DNA of 64,000 bases, taken from Nocardioides sp. (GTDB lineage Bacteria > Actinomycetota > Actinomycetes > Propionibacteriales > Nocardioidaceae). A program made the position numbers and the translations under genes. Where the stretch lies: the NCBI GenBank assembly GCA_020636915.1, contig JACJWV010000011.1, positions 1-64,000 on the forward strand. The letters run 5' to 3'. Every line of letters starts with the position of its first letter. Position 1 is the stretch's first letter. Positions 32,223-40,175 of the stretch are shown one piece after another. The notes under the pieces are model-generated. The model made no database searches, had not been told where the DNA came from, and was given only the letters and a program-made list of their open reading frames with translations.

Positions 32223-33893
32223 TCAGCGGGGGCGGATGGCGATGAGGGTGACGGAGCGGCCGGGGTACGTCGCCGTGACGCCGGTGCGGCCGACGCGGAA
32301 CGGGTCGAGGGGGGCGATGTCGCCGCCGGCGTACCGGTAGGCCGCGGCGGTGCGGTGGTGAGGGAAGTGCCGCAGGGTCAGCGTGCTGCGCAACGCGCCG
32401 TCGGACTTGTTGACGACCATGACGGTGAGCGGGCCCGAGGCGCCGCGGCGGGCGGCGTACACCGACATCGTCGTCTGCGCGGTGCTCGTGGCGCTCACGC
32501 CCCGGTCACCGAAGGCGTGGTGGCGTCCGTCGTAGCTGCGGAACATCTCGAAGGCCGCCGTCGGGACCGGTGAGCGGTCCTCGGGCCAGAACGCGGCCAG
32601 GTCGAGACCCTCGCGGCCGAAGATCCCGAGGGCGTCGGCTTGGATGATGTTCTGGAGGCGCACGTCGTCGGTGACGTCGAGGCCGAGGTTGTACTCACCG
32701 AGGGAAAGCTTGGTGCCGGGGTAGCTGCTGCGGACCCAGGTGCGCATCCGCGGCAGCAGATCGATCCGGGCGTCGATCCAGGACGGGTCACGGTAGGTGG
32801 GATCCCACAGCGAGCGGGTCACGTCGGTGACGGGGGCGTAGGTGCCCTGCGGGTAGTAGTGCAGGTCGAAGTAGTCGAGCAGCCGGGTGCCGGTCTGCTG
32901 CTCGCGCTTGGCGAACTGCTGGAGGTACCACGACGAGATGTCGGTGCCTCCGTGAGCGGCGCGGTCCGGGGACTGCGGCGTGCAGCCGTTGTCGGGCTGG
33001 TCAGCGGTCGAGCAGAAGTAGTTGGGCCAGCCCCACTCCGACGGCCCGAGGACCGCCGCGCTGGGATCGGCGTCCTTGACCGCGGTGGCGATGCCGCGCG
33101 AGGTCGACCACAGCTCGTCGTACGTCAGCGGCTGCGGGTGGAAGTCGTGGTGGGTGTCGTTCCACAGCCCGGGCTCGTTGCCGATCTCGTAGATCGCGAC
33201 GCCGCCGTCCGCGGCCGTGCCGTAGCGGGAGACGAGATCGGTGACCCAGTCGCCGGCCCAGCCGGCCCCGGCCGGTACGCCGGCGCGGGTCGGGTCGACC
33301 GCGGGGCTGCTGATCCAGCTGCCGCCGCGCTTCCCGTTGCCGCAGACCGGGTGGTAGGGGTCGTGGTCGTCCTGAGGGTCGAAGACGGACGCCGGGTAGC
33401 TGCACAGCTGGTCCTGCTCGTAGCTGACGGCCTTGGCGACCCAGCCCGCCGCGGGCAGCGTGAGCAGGGTCGAGGCGCCGACCCGGGCGTCGGTCTCGAT
33501 CAGGTCGTCGACCGCGCTGTAGTCGTGGCCGGTGTCGCAGTAGCCGAAGTCCGCGGTCCAGCAGTCCGGGAAGTTCTCGAAGTACCAGTTCCGGCCCTCG
33601 TTGGTCCCGCGGATCTTCCAGTTGTAGGTCTCGGTGCTGTCGCCGCCCCAGCGGTCGACCGGCAGGTCGATGCTCTCGGCGAAGGCCTCGTCGGCGAAGT
33701 TCACGCCGTAGATGTCCGGGGAGATGCGGTGCCGGCCTGCGGTCGCGTCCACCATCAGCTGCGGACCGGCCGCGCGGGGCGTCGCCGGGCCGATCTCCGC
33801 CGGCCCTGGCGGCATCGCCCCGTGGGCAGGCGCGGCGAGCAGCGCGCCGGCCAGCAGGCCGGCGGCGGTAGCGGCGCTGACACACGTCCTCAT
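32223..33893 (-). CDS. Glycoside hydrolase family 44-like secreted glucanase
   Basis: The 556-residue secreted protein has a signal peptide (about 1-25). Its TIM-barrel region has the acid/base Glu240 in IGNEPGLWNDTHHDFHPQP and the nucleophile Glu400 in SLGEYNLG, both matching GH44 (endoglucanase/xyloglucanase). The C-terminal beta domain (from about 450) is also part of the family fold. No carbohydrate-binding module is attached. Substrates are probably beta-1,4-glucans or xyloglucan, by family. ATG 33891-33893 follows GGGAGGA. Confidence 0.9.
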   Translation of the reverse strand: MRTCVSAATAAGLLAGALLAAPAHGAMPPGPAEIGPATPRAAGPQLMVDATAGRHRISPDIYGVNFADEAFAESIDLPVDRWGGDSTETYNWKIRGTNEGRNWYFENFPDCWTADFGYCDTGHDYSAVDDLIETDARVGASTLLTLPAAGWVAKAVSYEQDQLCSYPASVFDPQDDHDPYHPVCGNGKRGGSWISSPAVDPTRAGVPAGAGWAGDWVTDLVSRYGTAADGGVAIYEIGNEPGLWNDTHHDFHPQPLTYDELWSTSRGIATAVKDADPSAAVLGPSEWGWPNYFCSTADQPDNGCTPQSPDRAAHGGTDISSWYLQQFAKREQQTGTRLLDYFDLHYYPQGTYAPVTDVTRSLWDPTYRDPSWIDARIDLLPRMRTWVRSSYPGTKLSLGEYNLGLDVTDDVRLQNIIQADALGIFGREGLDLAAFWPEDRSPVPTAAFEMFRSYDGRHHAFGDRGVSATSTAQTTMSVYAARRGASGPLTVMVVNKSDGALRSTLTLRHFPHHRTAAAYRYAGGDIAPLDPFRVGRTGVTATYPGRSVTLIAIRPR

Positions 33894-33937
33894 CGCAGGG
33901 TCCTCCCAGGTGGCGGTGCGAGAACCCTACGACCGGA

Positions 33938-36900
33938 TCAGCGCGCCGTACCGAGCTTCACGTCGTCGACGTGCACGCCGTCCCACCCGGTGGTCGAGGA
34001 GCACAGCGGTCCACCGAGCCCGGAGCACAGCTCGTCGGAGGTGAAGTGGAACCGCACCTGGACCGGCCCGCCGGGCGCGCGGAAGTCCACGGCGTACGAC
34101 GACCAGCCCGGTGCGTCGGGGCCCTGGCCGGAGAAGGTGCCGGCCGTGGTCCACGACGTGCCGCCGTCGGTGGACACCTGGACCGCGACCGCGTCGAAGC
34201 CCGGTTCGGTGTCGAGGCGCATCGACCACTCCAGCACGCCGGTGCCCGCGGGCACGGTGACGGCCGGCGAGGTGAGCGAGGTGTCGGCGTTGTCGAGGTA
34301 GCCCAGCGGGCCGGACACGTCGAACGCCTGCCCCGACGCGTCTTCGGCCGTGCCGGTGCCGTGCCCGGGGCTCTCGCGCGTCCAGGTCGACGGCGCCCCG
34401 TCGGCGGTCCAGCCCTGGGCGTCGGCCTCGAAGTCCCACGCCTTCGCCAGCGTCCCGATCTCGGGCGTCTGCGGCGGGTCCGGTGTCGGCACGGTGACCT
34501 TGTGCTTGAACGTGTAGGTCCACACGTCCCGGCCGAACAGCGCGAGCACCGCGACGTTGGGGTTGTCGGGCTTCAGCGCGACGCTGGCGACCGGTGCCGC
34601 CGGCAGCCCGCCGAGCCGGGCGAACCGCGGCGAGCGCTGCGTCGTCCCGTGCATCCCCGACCCGAACGCCCCCACGTCGGTGCCGACCAGGAGCTGGCCC
34701 TTGCGGAGCGCGACCCAGCTCGCGGGTGCGTCGGGCAGGTTGCCGGTGATGTCGGTGAAGTGGCGCCCGGCGTCGCGCGACACGAAGAGGTGTCCCTTCC
34801 CGATCCGCGGGTTCGTGTCGCCCACGGCACCCGGCGGCACCCAGCGGCGGGTGTAGCCGCCGAGCGTCACGAACACCGTCTCGTCGTTCTTCGGGTCGAT
34901 CGCGATCGAGGTGATGTAGCGGTTGGGCAGCCCCTTCGGCCTCACGACGTGCCACCCGTCCGACGTGCCGGCCTTCGCAGGCTTCGCGCCGCCGACGTTG
35001 GTGGCCAGGCCGTTGCGGAACACCGCCGAGGAGTCGGCCGTCTTGTTCAGGGTGTCGCAGAAGCCGCAGTAGGCGACGTACGACGCATTGCGCCGGGTGG
35101 CGACCGCCGACATCGAGTTGTCGGGGTCGGTGGCCGACGACGTCGCGCCCGCGTCACCGGGCTTCGAGCGGGTGCCGAGGTCGAAGACCTTGATCCAGGT
35201 GTTCGTCGAGGCGTCGGCGCTCGTGGCCTCGGTCATCCCGGCCTGGGTGCCCGGTCCCTGGAGGGTCTCGACGACCTCGCGGCCGGCGGTGACCAGGTGC
35301 TCGGCGTTCGTCGGGTCCATCGAGAACGGGTTGGCGAACTTCGAGGCCGTCAGGCCCGGGTCCATGTCGGCCCAGGTGGTGCCGCCGTCGGTCGTGACCG
35401 ACATGGCGCCGTTCGTGTACTCCTCGTAGGCCGTCTCGGAGTCGAACGGGTCGACCGCCGCGAAGAAGCCGTCGCCGCCGTACGTCTCGTAGCGCTTGCG
35501 GGTCGCGCCGTCGATCTTGAGGTTGCCGTTGTCCTGGAGGCCGGCCCAGACCGTGCCGTCGTTGGCCATGGCGGCGTAGTACGGCATCAGGGTGCTGAAG
35601 CCGGTCTGGTCGCCCGGGCCCCAGTGCCCGTTGTCGAGCTCGCCGTCCGGGTCGTCCTCGAACCGGTAGCGGTAGCTGCCGCCGTCGTTGCCCACGACCA
35701 GCTGCACGCCGCCGGCGACCGAGGAGTCCGGGAGCCAGATGCCGTCCTGCTGGTCGGGGTGGGTCGTCGAGCCGTCGTCGGTCGGGTCCCGGTCGGTCGG
35801 GCAGGCCGGCAGCCCGGCGCTGAGCAGCAGGCAGGAGTCGCCGCCGAAGTACTTGCCGACCACGCCGAAGTGCACGGGCACCGACCCGTCGAGCGGGATC
35901 CCCGCCTGCGGCAGGTCGTTGGTCCAGATCTCCTCCAGCCCGAACGCCAGCCGGGTCGGCGCGCCGTTGGCGTCCGCGCGGGTCGGGTCGGGCTGGATCC
36001 ACTGGTTGTACCAACCCTGGACGCCGGGCTGGTAGCCGGTCGCGGTGCCCGTGCCGATGAGCGCCGAGCCGGTGGTCGGGTCGGCGGTCAGCTGGGTCCC
36101 CGAGACGAGCTCGGTCCAGGTGGCGCCGAAGTCGGTGGAGACGTAGATGCCGTTGAGCACGGTGCTGCCGACCGGCGGCGGGCCCAGCTCGTCAGGGGTG
36201 TCGATGCCGGTCACACCGCCGTTGTTGAGCAGGTTGGCGTCCTGCACGACGGCGTACAGGATGTCGTGGTCCTGCTCGGGGCCGACGGCGTTGCCGAGCT
36301 CGACACGGCCGATCGCGTCCTGGGGCGCGAAGCCGCTCGCCTCGAGCTTGCGGAAGCTGCCGGGCTTGCCGGACGCCGACCGGTAGACGCCGTTCCTCGG
36401 CGACTGCACCGTGCCGTCGGCGTTCTGGCGCTGGCCGCCGCGCCACCCGACGGTGGCCACGACGGTGCCCGCCTTGGTCTCGGTCTTGACGCCTCCCGGT
36501 GCCACGACGACCACGTCGGTGACGACGTTGGCGAGCGCACACGCGGGTTTCCTCCCCGTGTCGGTGACGCCGGCGCACCTGCCGGTCGGCAGCGCCAGGT
36601 TGCGGTAGGAGCGACCGCCGTCGGTCGAGCCGAAGAGGCCGAGCTGGGTCGCGAGGTAGATGTTGCGCTGGTTCTTCGGGTCGACCGCCACGGCGAAGCC
36701 GAGTGCGCCGGACGGCACGCCGCGCGAGCGGGTCCAGTGCCGCCCGAGGTCCTTGGACCAGTAGGCGCCGAGGCCGGTGTAGGCGGAGGAGCCGAACGTC
36801 GGCTCGCCGGTGAGGGCGACCAGCGTGCCCCCGGCGTACGAGCTCCAGCCGACGGCGCCGGTGACGGTCGTCGGCAGGTTGCCGGTGGCGTCGCGCCAGT

Positions 36901-37567
36901 GGCCCGCGAGGTCGTCGGAGCGCCAGATGCCGCCGTTGCCGACCGCGGCGAAGAGCCGGTCGTGGGCGGGGTCCCAGGCGTAGCTGTCGATGCGGCCCAT
37001 GTCGTGGGTCAGGCCGAGGCCGTTGACCTCGGGGTACGCCGGGTCGTCGACGATCAGCGGACCCCGACCGTGCAGCCGGGCCTTCCCGGCCAGCGACCCC
37101 ATCCGGGCGGCCTGCTGGGCCGCGGCGTAGGCCGCGCCCTGGCGGTAGGCGCCCAGCGGCGCCAGCCGCGACATCGCGCGGGTGTTGAAGAGTGCGTTGA
37201 GCTCCTGGAGCGACTCCGGGCGCTTGGCCACGACGCACAGGTGGTCCCAGTCGTCGGGGTCGGTGCCGTCGAGCATCGGCAGCTCGCGGGTGGCCTCGCG
37301 CACGAGCTCGTCGTCCTCGCCCTCCTCCTCGGCGTGCTCGCCCTCCTCCTCGCCGTGCTCGCCGTCATGCTCGACGGCCATCTCCTTGCGGACCTCGGCG
37401 AGCGCCTCGTCCACCGGCTGGAACCCGGGCGCGCAGGCCTCGCCGGCCGTGGCCGGCGACCCGCCGCCAGTGAAGGCGCCGACGGCGAGGAAGCCGACGA
37501 CCAGGGCGGCGGCGACCGCGAGGGCCGCGATGGCGACCCGACGGAGGGGGGTCCGGGGTGACGACAT
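33938..37567 (-). CDS. Large secreted multi-repeat beta-propeller protein (BNR/VPS10-like)
   Basis: The 1209-residue protein has a signal anchor at about 10-32, then a very acidic His/Glu-rich stretch (about 64-92). From about 190 to 1020 it carries many Asp-box/BNR-type blades such as STDGGRSYRNL, STDFGATWTEL, TTDGGTTWADM and SRDAGRHFTDI. The C-terminal domain (about 1040-1209, ending GWDGVHVDDVKLG) is of the jelly-roll type found in immune-inhibitor A peptidases. Propellers with these repeats include sialidases and GH74 xyloglucanases, but no catalytic pair is identified. The neighbouring GH44 gene makes a polysaccharide role attractive (inference). Confidence 0.88.
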   Translation of the reverse strand: MSSPRTPLRRVAIAALAVAAALVVGFLAVGAFTGGGSPATAGEACAPGFQPVDEALAEVRKEMAVEHDGEHGEEEGEHAEEEGEDDELVREATRELPMLDGTDPDDWDHLCVVAKRPESLQELNALFNTRAMSRLAPLGAYRQGAAYAAAQQAARMGSLAGKARLHGRGPLIVDDPAYPEVNGLGLTHDMGRIDSYAWDPAHDRLFAAVGNGGIWRSDDLAGHWRDATGNLPTTVTGAVGWSSYAGGTLVALTGEPTFGSSAYTGLGAYWSKDLGRHWTRSRGVPSGALGFAVAVDPKNQRNIYLATQLGLFGSTDGGRSYRNLALPTGRCAGVTDTGRKPACALANVVTDVVVVAPGGVKTETKAGTVVATVGWRGGQRQNADGTVQSPRNGVYRSASGKPGSFRKLEASGFAPQDAIGRVELGNAVGPEQDHDILYAVVQDANLLNNGGVTGIDTPDELGPPPVGSTVLNGIYVSTDFGATWTELVSGTQLTADPTTGSALIGTGTATGYQPGVQGWYNQWIQPDPTRADANGAPTRLAFGLEEIWTNDLPQAGIPLDGSVPVHFGVVGKYFGGDSCLLLSAGLPACPTDRDPTDDGSTTHPDQQDGIWLPDSSVAGGVQLVVGNDGGSYRYRFEDDPDGELDNGHWGPGDQTGFSTLMPYYAAMANDGTVWAGLQDNGNLKIDGATRKRYETYGGDGFFAAVDPFDSETAYEEYTNGAMSVTTDGGTTWADMDPGLTASKFANPFSMDPTNAEHLVTAGREVVETLQGPGTQAGMTEATSADASTNTWIKVFDLGTRSKPGDAGATSSATDPDNSMSAVATRRNASYVAYCGFCDTLNKTADSSAVFRNGLATNVGGAKPAKAGTSDGWHVVRPKGLPNRYITSIAIDPKNDETVFVTLGGYTRRWVPPGAVGDTNPRIGKGHLFVSRDAGRHFTDITGNLPDAPASWVALRKGQLLVGTDVGAFGSGMHGTTQRSPRFARLGGLPAAPVASVALKPDNPNVAVLALFGRDVWTYTFKHKVTVPTPDPPQTPEIGTLAKAWDFEADAQGWTADGAPSTWTRESPGHGTGTAEDASGQAFDVSGPLGYLDNADTSLTSPAVTVPAGTGVLEWSMRLDTEPGFDAVAVQVSTDGGTSWTTAGTFSGQGPDAPGWSSYAVDFRAPGGPVQVRFHFTSDELCSGLGGPLCSSTTGWDGVHVDDVKLGTAR

Positions 37568-37743
37568 CGGCTGCTCCTGATGCTGAAGGACCGTGGAGCG
37601 GATCGCGCTCCGGGCTGGTCAACGCGGGTCCGTCCGCAAGGTGATGCCCACGAAAGGGTGATTCGACGCGGTCGACCAGACCAGTGGCAGGTGCGGCGGG
37701 GATCAGGCGGTTGCGGCCGGCATCGCTCGCTCGCAGGTGGTCG

Positions 37744-37810
37744 CCGGTCGAGATACCGAAAGTGGCTGCAGATCCCGTGGGCTTGCAGCCACTTCTGGTG
37801 TCTCGACCGG
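37744..37810. repeat. 27-bp inverted repeat with three mismatches
   Basis: Arms at 37744-37770 and 37784-37810 pair over 24 of 27 positions; two mismatches would be G-U in RNA. The loop is 13 nt. It lies between the propeller gene and the 37824 gene. No second copy was found in the window. Confidence 0.8.
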
Positions 37811-37823
37811 CTCGGGCGGCGGG

Positions 37824-38207
37824 TCAGGCGGTGCGCTCGCGCGGCACGCGCAGCGGCGGCACGCCGCCGAGGCCGAGGCGGTAGCGGACCCGGCCGGCGT
37901 AGTGCTCGAGGGTGCGCCACAGCACCTGGTGGGCGGCCCACGACAGCGGCTCGGCCCCGTCGTACCAGCTCTCGCCGAAGGAGATCCACACCGGCGTCCA
38001 GGTCGCCGCGTCGTCCCACTCGCCGCGACGCGCCTCGATCAGCCGGCGCCGGATCTGGAACGCCTGCCGCGGACCGTCGACGGCGATCGGCGCGGTCGCG
38101 ACCGGCCACAGGCGCAGGTCGAGGGTCATCAGGTGCACCTCGAGCTCGTCGAGCACCGTCGGGTCGACCAGGACGGTCGCGACGTTCTCGTGCGGTCGGC
38201 GTGCCAT
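37824..38207 (-). CDS. Conserved-looking protein of unknown function
   Basis: The 127-residue soluble protein starts at ATG 38205-38207. It is rich in Trp and Arg in the middle (SWYDGAEPLSWAAHQVLW) and ends with a basic, proline-containing tail. No domain or catalytic motif is recognised, and no signal peptide or membrane segment is present. It lies downstream of LLM oxidoreductase on the same strand, separated by a PAL-A element, so it may be transcribed separately. Confidence 0.68.
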   Translation of the reverse strand: MARRPHENVATVLVDPTVLDELEVHLMTLDLRLWPVATAPIAVDGPRQAFQIRRRLIEARRGEWDDAATWTPVWISFGESWYDGAEPLSWAAHQVLWRTLEHYAGRVRYRLGLGGVPPLRVPRERTA

Positions 38208-38290
38208 GGACGCACGCTCCCCGCCCGGCGCTGCCGAGTCAACCCTCCGTCGGGGTGCTGTGGAGGCGGGACCGTGATCCGGCCGCCGCG

Positions 38291-38368
38291 AGCTGTAACG
38301 CCGTGTGACAGCGCCTACCCACCCCGCTGCAGCAGGGTGGGTACCCGGTGTCACACGGCGTTACAGCT
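38291..38368. repeat. PAL-A palindromic element, copy 2
   Basis: Perfect 20-bp arms (38291-38310 and 38349-38368) surround a perfect inner hairpin TACCCACCC/GGGTGGGTA. Relative to copy 1, one arm base changes from T to G and its partner from A to C, which preserves pairing. The right arm overlaps the last codons and stop of the LLM oxidoreductase gene. Confidence 0.92.
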
Positions 38369-39428
38369 GCTCGCCGCCCGCCAGCAGCTCCCGCACCCGG
38401 GGAGCGACGCGGGTGCCGAAGAGGCGGATGGACTCCAGGCGCTGCTCGTGGGGCAGGGTGCCGACGGCGTACTTGAGCTGGAAGCGGGAGAGGCCGAGCA
38501 CCCGGACCGCGCGGGCGATCTTCTGCGCGACCGTCTCGGGCGAGCCGACGAAGAGCGCGCCGGCCGGGCTCGCGCCCTGCTCGAACTGCTCGGGCGTGTA
38601 GGGGCCCCAGCCGCGCTCGCGGCCGATCTTGGTGAACGCGGCCGCCTGGTGGGGGTACATCTGCTCGCGCGCGAGCTCGTCGGTCGCCGCGACGTGCCCG
38701 GGGCTGTGCATGGAGACCGGGAGAGGGCCGTGACCGTAGTGCTCGAGCGCGCGGTGGTAGAGGTCGACGAGCGGCACGAACTGGTCGGGCGAGCCGCCGA
38801 TGACGGCCACCACCAGGGGCAGGCCGTACGACGCCGCGCGGACCACCGACTCCGGCGTACCACCCACGCCGACCCACGCCGGCAGCCCGGCGGCGGTGCG
38901 GGGGAACACCTCCACGGACTCCAGCGGCGGCCGGACCGTGCCCTCCCAGGAGACCGGCTCCTCGGCGAGCAGCCGGGTGAACAGGTCGAGCTTCTCGGAG
39001 AACAGCCGTTCGTAGTCGTCGAGCGAGAGCCCGAACAGCGGGAACGACTCGGTGAAGGAGCCCCGGCCCAGGGTCACCTCGGCGCGGCCGCCGGAGACCG
39101 CGTCGAGGGTCGCGAAGCGCTGGAAGACCCGGATCGGGTCGTCGGAGCTGAGCACGGTGACCGAGGTGCCGAGCCGGATCCGCCGGGTCCGCCCGGCGAT
39201 CGCGGCCAGGACGACGTCGGGCGCGCTGATCGAGAAGTCCGGCCGGTGGTGCTCGCCGACGCCGAAGAAGTCCAGGCCGACCGCGTCGGCCAGCTCCGCC
39301 TCGGCGACCACCTCGCGGATGGCCTCGGCCTGGCTCAGCGGCTCGCCGTCCGGGCCGAGCGCGACGTCGCCGAAGGTGTCGAGACCGAGGGTCGGGTCTG
39401 CTGGAGATCCCAGCGCAGAGAGGTCCAC
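38361..39428 (-). CDS. LLM-class flavin-dependent oxidoreductase
   Basis: This 355-residue luciferase-like monooxygenase of the group with LGLDTFGDV at the N-terminus has DFFGVGEHHRPDF and the flavin-binding VTLGRGSF and WVGVGGTPESVVRAA segments. It uses reduced FMN or F420; which one cannot be told. Substrate unknown. The GTG at 39426-39428 has GATGAT exactly six bases upstream. It is divergent from the HNH nuclease gene over 17 bp. The C-terminus is formed partly by a PAL-A arm. Confidence 0.9.
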   Translation of the reverse strand: MDLSALGSPADPTLGLDTFGDVALGPDGEPLSQAEAIREVVAEAELADAVGLDFFGVGEHHRPDFSISAPDVVLAAIAGRTRRIRLGTSVTVLSSDDPIRVFQRFATLDAVSGGRAEVTLGRGSFTESFPLFGLSLDDYERLFSEKLDLFTRLLAEEPVSWEGTVRPPLESVEVFPRTAAGLPAWVGVGGTPESVVRAASYGLPLVVAVIGGSPDQFVPLVDLYHRALEHYGHGPLPVSMHSPGHVAATDELAREQMYPHQAAAFTKIGRERGWGPYTPEQFEQGASPAGALFVGSPETVAQKIARAVRVLGLSRFQLKYAVGTLPHEQRLESIRLFGTRVAPRVRELLAGGEQL

Positions 39429-39445
39429 TGGGCCATCATCGGACA
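39429..39445. promoter_or_regulatory. 17-bp bidirectional leaderless promoter
   Basis: The whole gap between two divergent GTG starts is 17 bp. It holds CATCAT (39434-39439) six bases before the plus-strand start and GATGAT (complement of 39435-39440) six bases before the minus-strand start. The two hexamers share five positions, so RNA polymerase cannot use both at once. Confidence 0.65.
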
Positions 39446-40165
39446 GTGGCTCGGCATCCGCTCGTCCTGGTCCTGCTCCTCGCCCTGGCGACCGGGGCGG
39501 GCCCGGCGGTGACCCAGGCGGCCCAGGCAGCCCACCTGGCCCACCTGGCCCAGCCGGCCCAGCCGGCCGACCCGGCCGCTACCCGGGCGGGAGACCAGGA
39601 GTCGCTGCGGTTGCGCGCCGCCGTACGGGCGCTCCCGGTGGCCCGCGAGACCCCGCGCGGCTACGACCGCGACCGGTTCGAGCACTGGGTCGACGCCGAC
39701 CACGACTGCCAGGACACCCGCGAGGAGGTGCTCGTGGCCGAGTCGCGGGTGCCGGTCGACGGCTGCACGATCACGACCGGCGAGTGGTACTCCTGGTACG
39801 ACGGCGCGACCTGGACGGACCCGTCCGACGTCGACATCGACCACCTGGTCCCGCTCAAGGAGGCGTGGGACTCGGGCGCGCGGGGGTGGGACGACAGCGC
39901 CCGCGAGCGGTTCGCGAACGACCTGGACGACCCCCGGACGCTGGTCGCGGTCACCGACAACGTCAACCAGTCCAAGGGCGACCGCGACGTCGCGGAGTGG
40001 CTGCCCGACCACCACGAGTGCCGCTACGTCCGGCAGTGGGTCGCGGTGAAGCTCCGCTTCGGGCTCGCGGCCGACCGCACCGAGCACAGCGCCCTGGTCC
40101 GCGGGGCCCGCGACTGCCCCAACCGCGTGGTCGACTTCGTGCGCGTGCCACCGCCCGGAACATAG
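39446..40165 (+). CDS. Secreted HNH endonuclease-like protein
   Basis: The 239-residue protein has a signal peptide (about 1-25). An Ala/Gln/His/Leu-rich segment encoded by short DNA repeats follows (about 26-45). The HNH/DUF1524-type nuclease domain has the motif DVDIDHLVPLKEAWDSGA, with NVNQSKGDRDVAEWLP as the C-terminal HNH part. Four cysteines suggest two disulphides. Secreted actinobacterial nucleases of this type degrade extracellular DNA; a restriction role is unlikely with a signal peptide. GTG 39446 has CATCAT six bases upstream. Confidence 0.88.
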   Translation: MARHPLVLVLLLALATGAGPAVTQAAQAAHLAHLAQPAQPADPAATRAGDQESLRLRAAVRALPVARETPRGYDRDRFEHWVDADHDCQDTREEVLVAESRVPVDGCTITTGEWYSWYDGATWTDPSDVDIDHLVPLKEAWDSGARGWDDSARERFANDLDDPRTLVAVTDNVNQSKGDRDVAEWLPDHHECRYVRQWVAVKLRFGLAADRTEHSALVRGARDCPNRVVDFVRVPPPGT

Positions 40166-40175
40166 GTTGGGGGAC

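Noticed and set aside
33971..37561. An open plus-strand frame of nearly 1200 codons opposite the propeller gene
   Set aside because: It mirrors the real minus-strand gene. Its product is low-complexity Arg/Val/Gly/Ala-rich protein without domains, as expected for an antisense frame in very GC-rich DNA.
37600..37800. Transposase fragment suggested by the KWLQ-type translation of the inverted repeat
   Set aside because: Both strands give the same short peptide because of the palindrome; no further transposase sequence exists.
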